The notes below the pieces were generated by a model. The model saw nothing but the letters and a program-made list of their open reading frames with translations. It was not told the DNA's origin and searched no databases. A stretch of DNA of 11,932 nucleotides, taken from NCBI GenBank assembly GCA_964496975.1, contig CAZCBN010000104.1, forward strand, positions 1-11,932. The letters are read 5' to 3'. The position numbers and the translations under genes are program-made. This DNA is from CAZCBN01 sp964496975 (lineage in GTDB: Bacteria > Planctomycetota > Phycisphaerae > Phycisphaerales > UBA1924). Positions 6,540 to 11,932 of this stretch are shown here, one piece after another (the first letter of the stretch is position 1; each line of letters starts with the position of its first letter).

Positions 6540-9152
6540 ATGCGCGAGCTGTTCGCCCCGCAGCCCGACCTTCCCCCCCACCTCGCCGAGCGCACCCGCA
6601 TCCTGCGCGACCGCCCCGCCCCGCCGGCCGACGCCGCGCCGCGGGGTGAGTTTGTCCTGCTCTGGCTGCACCACGCCGTCCGCGCCCACGAAAACCCCGC
6701 GCTCGACGTCGCCCGGCTCGAAGCCCTCCGCCGCGAGCTGCCCCTGCTGGTCTACCAGGGCCTCGCCGGCCGGCACCGCTTCAACAGCGACCGACACCAC
6801 GCCTTCATCCTGCAGGGTGCCCGCGATTGTGCGCACGAGCTCGCGCAACGCTTCCCCGACGGCTCGGTGCGCTCCGTCTTCCACCTGCCCGCCGACCCCG
6901 CGCAGCCCTCGCCCCTGCCCGACCTCGCCGCCCGGGCCGCGCTGCTCGTCGTCGAAGACTTCCCGGCCCCGCCCTTCCCCGCGTGGACCGACCGCCTCGC
7001 CGACCGCACGCCCGCCCCGGTCTGGGCCGTGGACTGCTGCTGCGTCGTGCCGATGCAGCTCGTCGGCCGGCCCTTTGACCGCGCCTTCGCCTTCCGCGAC
7101 AAGGCGGCGAAGCTCTTCACCCAGCGCGTCGCCCGCCCCTGGCCCGAACTGCGGGAACCGTCCGCGCCCGCCCCGCCGCCCTCCGCCGCCGGCGTCTCCC
7201 TCCCCTTCACGCCGGTCGATTGGGCGCACGCCGACATCCCCGCGCTCATCGCCCGCTGCGACATCGACCACACCATCCCGCCCGTGGCGCACACGCCCGG
7301 CGGCTCCCGCGCCGGCTACGCCCGATGGCACGCCTTCAAAGCCCGCGGCCTGCGCTCCTACGACAAACGCCGCAACAACGCCGCCATTCCGCCGGACCAG
7401 CACCCCGTCAGCCGCCTCTCCGCGTACCTGCACCACGGCCACGTCAGCCCGATGCGCATCGCGCGCGAGGCGCACGAGGCCATGCGCTCAGGCAACGGCG
7501 GGCCGCAGGGGGAGGGGGCGCAAAAGTTTCTCGATGAGCTGTTCGTCTGGCGTGAGGTCGCGCACAACCTCTGCTTCCACGCCGCGCGCGAGGACCCTGC
7601 GCAGGCCCCTCCCCGCGTGGAAACGCTTTCCATCCTCCCCGACTGGGCCCGCCAAACCCTCGCGGCCCACGCGAATGACCCGCGGCGCACGCTGTCATGG
7701 GAGCGATTGGCGCGTGCCCAAACCGGGGATGCGCTGTGGGACCTTGCCCAGACCTCCTTGCTGGTCCAGGGTGAACTGCACAACAACGTCCGCATGACGT
7801 GGGGCAAGGCCCTGCTGGGCTGGACCGACGGTCCTTCTCGGGCCCTGGAGATGCTGATTGATCTGAACCATCGCTTCGCGCTCGATGGGAACAACCCCAA
7901 CAGTTTCGGCGGACTGTTGTGGTGTCTGGGGATGTTTGACCGGCCCTTCCAGCCGGCCACGCCGATCTATGGAACGACCAGACCCCGGCCCACGGCGGAG
8001 CACGCCGCCAGGCTGGACATGCCGGCGTACCGACGCATCGTCGCCGCGCCGGCGGGGGGCAAGCCGATGGAAGTCGCAATCATCGGGGCGGGCATCGCGG
8101 GGCTCACCTGCGCGCGCACGCTCGCGGACCAGGGCCTGACCGTCCGCGTCTACGACAAGGGCCGCGGCCCCGGGGGCCGCCTGAGCCGACGCCGCCACAC
8201 CAACCCGGAGGCCGGCGGCCCGCAGAGCGACGCACCCGCCCGCGAGTGGCACTTCGACCACGGCGCCCAGTACTTCACCGCGCGGGACCCCGCCTTCCGC
8301 CGCCTCGTGGAATCGTGGATGCACGAGGGCCTCGTCGCCCCCTGGCCCGGCCGGCTCGTCGCGATCGAGGACGGCGCCCGGTTCATCGACAAGGCAGCCC
8401 ACCCCGTGCGCTATGTGGGCGTGCCCGGCATGCACGCCGTCGCCCAGCACCTTGCGCAGACGATGCCCGCCACCTGCACGCTGCGCAGCGGCGTGCGCGT
8501 CGCCGTGGCCCGCCGCCTGCGCGACGGGTGGGAGTTTGAGTCAGACCAGGGCGAGCCGCTGGGCCGGGCCGAAGCGCTCGTCGTGGCGACTCCCGCCCCG
8601 CAGGCCGCGGGCCTGCTCGCCGACGTGCCCGACCTCGCCGCGCAGGCCGACGCGGTGGAGATGGCCCCGTGCTGGGCCCTGATGCTGGGCTTTGACGCCC
8701 CGCTGCCCGCGGGCCCGGCGGGCGCCATCGCCGGCGCGTTCGTGAACCGCACGACGGGCCCCGCCTCGCGGCTGAGCTGGATCGCCCGCAACACCGCCAA
8801 GCCCGGCCGCCCGGCCGACGCGGAGTGCTGGGTCGCGCACGCCACCGGCGCCTGGACCCAGGGCCACCTGGAGCAATCGCCCGAGGACGTGCGGGGCCCG
8901 CTGACGGAGGCGTTCTTTGACGCGCTGGGCCTGCCGCCCGTCACGCCCGCCGTGTGCGAGGCCCACCGGTGGCGCTACGCCATCGTCGACGCGCCCCTGA
9001 ACGCCGGCTGCCTGTTCGACGCGAGCGCGATGGTCGCCGCCTGCGGCGACTGGTGCGGGGCCGCGCGCGTGGAGGGGGCGTACCTCAGCGGGGCGGCCGC
9101 CGCGGGCCGTCTGCTGGGGCAGCTCGCCCACCACAACGCCGACGGCATCTGA
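6540..9152 (+). CDS. Class II DNA photolyase fused to a renalase-like FAD/NAD oxidoreductase
   Basis: 870 residues in one unbroken frame with two full enzymes. Residues 1-500 form a class II CPD photolyase: an alpha/beta antenna domain (37-200; FVLLWLHHAVR, AVDCCCVVP), a Pro-rich linker (203-222), then the helical FAD domain (SRLSAYLHHGHVSP 291-304; FLDELFVWRE 330-339). Class II marks are intact. W400, W421 and W428 have the same spacing as the electron-transfer tryptophans W360/W381/W388 of the Methanosarcina mazei enzyme, and N443 fits its flavin-contacting N403. The class II ending (MFDRPFQPATPIYGT, 465-479) is present. After about 20 residues a second protein begins at M510: a dinucleotide fold GAGIAG (516-521), GRGPGGR (541-547), then FDHGAQYFTARDP (572-584) and a C-terminal CGDW...GAYLSG flavin signature, as in COG3380/renalase-like oxidoreductases. 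The photolyase would split pyrimidine dimers with blue light; the second domain's substrate is unknown. An independent start at ATG 8067 cannot be excluded, but no stop separates the parts. Codons at about 7,690-7,945 are less GC-biased. Confidence 0.9.
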   Translation: MRELFAPQPDLPPHLAERTRILRDRPAPPADAAPRGEFVLLWLHHAVRAHENPALDVARLEALRRELPLLVYQGLAGRHRFNSDRHHAFILQGARDCAHELAQRFPDGSVRSVFHLPADPAQPSPLPDLAARAALLVVEDFPAPPFPAWTDRLADRTPAPVWAVDCCCVVPMQLVGRPFDRAFAFRDKAAKLFTQRVARPWPELREPSAPAPPPSAAGVSLPFTPVDWAHADIPALIARCDIDHTIPPVAHTPGGSRAGYARWHAFKARGLRSYDKRRNNAAIPPDQHPVSRLSAYLHHGHVSPMRIAREAHEAMRSGNGGPQGEGAQKFLDELFVWREVAHNLCFHAAREDPAQAPPRVETLSILPDWARQTLAAHANDPRRTLSWERLARAQTGDALWDLAQTSLLVQGELHNNVRMTWGKALLGWTDGPSRALEMLIDLNHRFALDGNNPNSFGGLLWCLGMFDRPFQPATPIYGTTRPRPTAEHAARLDMPAYRRIVAAPAGGKPMEVAIIGAGIAGLTCARTLADQGLTVRVYDKGRGPGGRLSRRRHTNPEAGGPQSDAPAREWHFDHGAQYFTARDPAFRRLVESWMHEGLVAPWPGRLVAIEDGARFIDKAAHPVRYVGVPGMHAVAQHLAQTMPATCTLRSGVRVAVARRLRDGWEFESDQGEPLGRAEALVVATPAPQAAGLLADVPDLAAQADAVEMAPCWALMLGFDAPLPAGPAGAIAGAFVNRTTGPASRLSWIARNTAKPGRPADAECWVAHATGAWTQGHLEQSPEDVRGPLTEAFFDALGLPPVTPAVCEAHRWRYAIVDAPLNAGCLFDASAMVAACGDWCGAARVEGAYLSGAAAAGRLLGQLAHHNADGI

Positions 9153-9181
9153 CCCCGCCCGCGCACGCGAACCCCATTCCC

Positions 9182-9628
9182 GTGCCCGCCGCGCGCAAGC
9201 CAGCCCATCGCCCGTCCCAGCCGCCGCCCAAGCCGTGCGTCTCGTGCGGGCGCGACATCACGTGGCGCAAAAAGTGGGAGCGCGACTGGGACCAGGTGAA
9301 GTACTGCTCCGACGCCTGCCGCCGCCGCGGCACCGGGGGCGTCGAGGCGCAGCTCGAAACGGCGATGCTGCGCCTGCTGCACGCCCGCCGGGCCGACGCG
9401 ACCATCTGCCCGAGCGAGGCGGCGCGGGCGGTCTCGCCCGAGGATTGGCAGCCGTTGATGGAGCCGGCCCGACGCGCCGCGAGGCGGCTGGTGGCCGCGG
9501 GGCTGGCCCGCGTGCTGCAAGGGGGCGTGGAGGTGGACCCCTCCACGGCGAAGGGGCCCATCCGCGTCGGCCTGAGCGAACGGGGCCGCGGGGCCGCGGG
9601 CCTGGCCGCGGCCCGGCCGATGCCCTGA
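9182..9628 (+). CDS. DUF2256-DUF3253 protein, small four-cysteine zinc-ribbon-like
   Basis: 148 residues with two small domains of unknown function. Residues 16-49 match DUF2256: CxxC (C19, C22), TWRKKWERDWDQVKYC ending at C42, then C46 and CRRR, so four cysteines are placed for one zinc. Residues 55-130 match DUF3253: a helix (LETAMLRLLHAR), TICPSEAARA (74-83), EDWQPLMEPARRAARRL (87-103) and DPSTAKGPIR (119-128), which looks like a small winged-helix fold. The tail is Gly/Ala-rich. I chose GTG 9182, 29 bp after the stop of the photolyase fusion. Starts farther upstream would run inside that gene, and no better start lies between. DUF2256 proteins often sit beside photolyase/cryptochrome genes in other bacteria (recalled, not searched), which suits this position and suggests a shared job, perhaps nucleic-acid binding in light repair. 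Function not established. Confidence 0.9.
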   Translation: MPAARKPAHRPSQPPPKPCVSCGRDITWRKKWERDWDQVKYCSDACRRRGTGGVEAQLETAMLRLLHARRADATICPSEAARAVSPEDWQPLMEPARRAARRLVAAGLARVLQGGVEVDPSTAKGPIRVGLSERGRGAAGLAAARPMP

Positions 9629-9705
9629 GGCCGCGGGACCACGGGTGGGGCTGCGGTCACGATCGTTGCAACGCCGTCCGCGCGGGCGCACGCGTTGGCC
9701 CACGA

Positions 9706-9734
9706 AGCGGCCCGCGCCGCGCGGGCGTCCCGCT
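9706..9734. terminator. GC-rich hairpin between convergent gene ends (possible terminator)
   Basis: A perfect 7-bp stem, GCCCGCG (9710-9716) with CGCGGGC (9720-9726), closes a 3-nt loop. It can be extended by AGCG (9706-9709) pairing with CGCT (9731-9734) across a 4-nt bulge. It lies at the gmk stop and about 80 bp after the DUF2256-DUF3253 stop, in the 105-bp convergent spacer, so it could serve both transcripts. No U-tract follows on either strand, and short GC stems are common by chance in DNA this GC-rich, so the assignment is tentative. Confidence 0.35.
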
Positions 9735-10336
9735 CAGCGGCCGCGGCGGACTCGGACCAGCTCGACCGCGCGGGCGATCGACTCGTTCAGGTCCTTGTTC
9801 ACGATGAAGGCGTCGTAGATGCCCAGCGTGTGCGCCAGCTCGATCTCGCGGCGTGCCTCGGCGAAGCGGCGCTGGATGGCCTCTTCCCCCTCGCGGCGGC
9901 GGGCCCGGAGGCGCTCCAGCAGCGTCTGCTCGCTGGGCGGCTCGATGAACAGGCCCATCGCGCTCGGCAGGCTTGACTTCACCTGGGCGGCGCCCTGCAC
10001 GTCGATCTCCAGGATGACGAGCCGGCCGCGGGCGAGCTGCTCCTCCACCCAGCGCCGGGGCGTGCCGTACTGGTTGCCGAAGACGGAGGCGTGCTCCAAA
10101 AACTCGCCGGCCTCGCGCATGCGGTCGAACGTCGGGTTGTCGACGAAGTGGTAGTCCACGCCCTCGACGTCGGCGTCGGTCTTGGGGCGGGTGGTGGCGC
10201 TCACGGAGAAGACGCTGTCGGGGAGCGAGCGCTCCACGCCGCGGGTGATGGTGGTCTTGCCCACGCCGCTGGGGCCGGAGATGACGAGCAGGAGCCCGTC
10301 GGCGGTGTCGGTGGGCAGGCGGTGTCGTTCGCTCAC
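9734..10336 (-). CDS. gmk: Guanylate kinase
   Basis: 200-residue cytoplasmic enzyme that phosphorylates GMP to GDP with ATP, essential for GTP and dGTP supply. The P-loop is GPSGVGKTT (21-29). The GMP-binding lobe follows (FSVSATTR, 43-50; DYHF, 61-64), then EHASVFGNQYGTPR and the DVQGA strand-loop typical of the family. Length is normal, about 200-210. The start is GTG 10336, whose GTGA overlaps the pyrB stop, so translation is probably coupled; no ATG lies before the P-loop. One oddity: after TTR (R50) the family usually has a second arginine three residues later (TTRxxR, which contacts the GMP phosphate), but here it is threonine (TTRPKT, T53). The other GMP contacts visible (S44-S46 region, Y62, E80-region acidic residue) are kept. 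Identity is secure. Confidence 0.96.
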   Translation of the reverse strand: MSERHRLPTDTADGLLLVISGPSGVGKTTITRGVERSLPDSVFSVSATTRPKTDADVEGVDYHFVDNPTFDRMREAGEFLEHASVFGNQYGTPRRWVEEQLARGRLVILEIDVQGAAQVKSSLPSAMGLFIEPPSEQTLLERLRARRREGEEAIQRRFAEARREIELAHTLGIYDAFIVNKDLNESIARAVELVRVRRGR

Positions 10337-11847
10337 GCGGGCCCCCCCGCGGCGGCGGCCATCGCCACGGCCGGGCGCACGCTGCCGGTCGACCCACCGG
10401 CTGCCCCGCCGGCCACACCGGCCGCCGCACCGCCGGCCGAGAGGCCCATCACGTGCAGCAGCACGGCGCGGCGGACGGCGACGCCGAGCGAGACCTGGGC
10501 CTCCATGAGCGGCGCGGGCAGGCCGGGCCCGCCGCGTGCGGCCTCGTCGTCGATCTCGATGCCGCGGTTCATGGGCCCGGGGTGCAGCAGCGCGACGCGC
10601 GGGCCGAGGCGGCGGGCCCGCTCCCGCGTGAGCGCAAAGCCTGCGCGGTAGTCGCGCACGCTGGCGAGCGCCCCGGTGCCGCCGGGCTGGCTGTGCCGCT
10701 CAAACTGCACGCGCAGGACCTGCACCGCGTCCACGCCCTCGAGCGCCGCGTCCAGGTCGTGCCGCACCTCGCACCCGAGGGCGGACAGGCCCGGGGGGGC
10801 GAGCGTCGGCGGGCCGACCGCGACCACCCGTGCGCCCAGAGCCGTGAGCACCGCGACGTCGGACCGGAAGACCCGGCTGTTCACAAGGTCGCCCACGACG
10901 GCGACGCGCAGGCCCTGCAGGTCCAGCGAGTCGGCGCGGCCCAGGTGCTCGGCGATGGTCAGGGCGTCGAGCAGGCCCTGCGTGGGGTGCTCGTGGCGGC
11001 CGTCGCCGGCGTTGATGACCGAGCAGGTGACGGCGCCCGCGGTGCCGTCCAGCTCGGCGGCGATGAGGGCGGGGCCGCCGGCTTGCTTGCAGCGCACGGC
11101 CAGGGCCTGCGCGCCCACGGCCCGGAGCGTGCGGGCGGTGTCGGCGAGGCTCTCGCCCTTGGCGGTGGAGGTGCCGGGGCCGGAGCAATCAATGACGCGG
11201 GCGCCGAGCGAGGCAGCGGCCTCGGTGAAGGAGGCCTTGGTGCGGGTGGAGTCTTCAAAGAAGGCCGTGGCGACGACGCGGCCCGCGAGCGGGGGCCGGG
11301 GAGCGTGCTCGGGCCCGGGGGAGCGCAGGCGCTGCGCGGCGCGGAGCAGCCCGCGGATGTGCTCGGCCGGCACGCCGGCGAGCGCGAGCAGGTGACGGGC
11401 GGGGTCGATCATGTCGCCGCAGTGTACGCGGGGAAGGCACGCGGCCCGGGCGCGCGCGGCGTGCAGGTCGGCCGCGTCCAGCAGCGTGCGCAGGGCCCGC
11501 CGCCGCTCGGCCTGGTCGGGCGGCACGGGGCCCAGCCCGGCCTCGCGGTAGGCCTGGGCCAGGTCGGCCCGGCGGGCGACGGCGATGTCCAGCAGGTCGT
11601 GGTCCAGCAGCAGCCGCAGGGCGCGGGTGGCGACCGCGTGGTCGGTATCGCCCAGCGCGGTGCGCACGACGGCCGGCAGCAGCGCGGCGGGCCAGCGCCC
11701 GGCGGCGGCGCCGGGCTGGCGGCCGCGGTGCAGGCGCAGCGCGAGGTCGACCAGGGCGAGGGACCGCACGCGCGGGTCGGCGTGCAGCAGCCGCTTGCAG
11801 AGGGTCGCGACGCCGGTGCGGTCGGTGCGGGTGGGCAGGCGCGGCAC
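10333..11847 (-). CDS. pyrB: Aspartate carbamoyltransferase with an extra HEAT-like N-terminal domain
   Basis: 504 residues. Residues 146-470 are the catalytic chain of aspartate transcarbamoylase, which joins carbamoyl phosphate and aspartate in the second step of UMP synthesis. Active-site motifs are in order: FFEDSTRT (196-203), STAKGES (227-233, with K230 as the mobile-loop lysine), VINAGDGRHEHPTQ (277-290), GDLVNSRVFRSD (319-330), LRVQFER (378-384) and LHPGPMNRG (421-429). Residues 1-145 are not part of usual PyrB. They form helices with HEAT-like wording (ADPRVRSLALVDLAL, then GDTDHAVATRALRLLL) and strong G/C third positions, so they look coded. GTG 11847 is chosen because AAAAGG sits 6 nt upstream and the previous gene's stop is just before it. 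A classical-length start is ATG 11412. The C-terminal 35 residues are Ala/Gly-rich. The usual RHP segment after the carbamoyl-phosphate loop reads RCKQ. It overlaps gmk by 4 bases. Confidence 0.92.
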   Translation of the reverse strand: MPRLPTRTDRTGVATLCKRLLHADPRVRSLALVDLALRLHRGRQPGAAAGRWPAALLPAVVRTALGDTDHAVATRALRLLLDHDLLDIAVARRADLAQAYREAGLGPVPPDQAERRRALRTLLDAADLHAARARAACLPRVHCGDMIDPARHLLALAGVPAEHIRGLLRAAQRLRSPGPEHAPRPPLAGRVVATAFFEDSTRTKASFTEAAASLGARVIDCSGPGTSTAKGESLADTARTLRAVGAQALAVRCKQAGGPALIAAELDGTAGAVTCSVINAGDGRHEHPTQGLLDALTIAEHLGRADSLDLQGLRVAVVGDLVNSRVFRSDVAVLTALGARVVAVGPPTLAPPGLSALGCEVRHDLDAALEGVDAVQVLRVQFERHSQPGGTGALASVRDYRAGFALTRERARRLGPRVALLHPGPMNRGIEIDDEAARGGPGLPAPLMEAQVSLGVAVRRAVLLHVMGLSAGGAAAGVAGGAAGGSTGSVRPAVAMAAAAGGPA

Positions 11848-11853
11848 GGGTGG

Positions 11854-11859
11854 CCTTTT
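11854..11859 (-). promoter_or_regulatory. Shine-Dalgarno-like site for extended pyrB
   Basis: On the minus strand AAAAGG is followed by six bases (CCACCC) and GTG at 11847. It partly overlaps the TAA of the upstream gene. This is the clearest Shine-Dalgarno-like sequence in the window and is the main local reason to prefer the long, HEAT-containing PyrB start over ATG 11412. Confidence 0.5.
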
Positions 11860-11932
11860 AGCGGGGGGGCTGCCAGGCGTCCGGGGTGACGTAAGGGTTG
11901 TCGCGGCCGTCGTCGGGGGGGAGGGGCTCGAC
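11858..11932 (-). CDS. C-terminal end of an unidentified gene (5' part outside window)
   Basis: An open frame enters from the right edge and ends at TAA (11860-11858), giving 24 residues ending in DNPYVTPDAWQPPR. It is Asp/Pro-rich, uses G/C third positions and stops 10 bp before the pyrB start, so it is very likely the tail of the gene upstream of pyrB in the same operon. Too little is visible to name it. The rest lies beyond the window. Confidence 0.7.
   Translation of the reverse strand, partial: VEPLPPDDGRDNPYVTPDAWQPPR

Noticed and set aside
6105..7475. A 456-codon minus-strand frame opposite the sulfotransferase and photolyase
   Set aside because: Gly/Arg/Val-rich shadow with no domain; the plus strand is clearly coding there.
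10453..11889. A 478-codon plus-strand frame opposite pyrB
   Set aside because: Antisense shadow of pyrB with Gly/Ala/Gln-rich low complexity; the catalytic motifs of PyrB are all on the minus strand.

Overview
The window is about 12 kb of very GC-rich bacterial DNA with tightly packed genes whose third codon positions are almost all G or C. A high-GC planctomycete of the Phycisphaerae type fits best: sparse Shine-Dalgarno sites, a class II photolyase, the CysRS insert type, HEAT-like helices, and a CCACGAAG-type intergenic hairpin. This assignment is inference from general familiarity, not a search result.

Layout. The left part is on the minus strand. In transcription order it holds cysS (cysteinyl-tRNA synthetase, 5276 to 3627), a hairpin-forming intergenic repeat, an LptF/LptG-family lipopolysaccharide-export permease (3466 to 1757), and a polytopic GT39/ArnT-like glycosyltransferase (1760 to beyond the left edge). 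The last two overlap by 4 bases (ATGA) and look like an envelope-lipid pair. The glycosyltransferase ends in a 12-bp tandem repeat that runs off the window. The right part is also on the minus strand. It holds the tail of an unidentified gene, pyrB (with a 145-residue HEAT-like N-terminal extension) and gmk, the last two overlapping as GTGA; this is a nucleotide-biosynthesis operon.

Between these minus-strand blocks sits a plus-strand block of three genes, 5458 to 9628. The first is a PAPS-dependent sulfotransferase. The second is an 870-residue protein joining a complete class II photolyase to a renalase-like FAD/NAD oxidoreductase. The third is a small DUF2256-DUF3253 protein with a four-cysteine zinc-ribbon-like motif. 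The last two probably work together in light-dependent DNA repair or flavin redox chemistry; the sulfotransferase may be an unrelated neighbour. The 181-bp divergent spacer between cysS and the sulfotransferase carries nine copies of a CCCCATT heptamer, which is strongly G-quadruplex-prone on the cysS-sense strand.

The most unusual items are the photolyase-oxidoreductase fusion with its DUF2256-DUF3253 partner, the extended PyrB, the heptamer array, and the hairpin repeat. I see no RNA genes, CRISPR arrays, insertion sequences or phage genes. No gene-free stretch exceeds about 180 bases.
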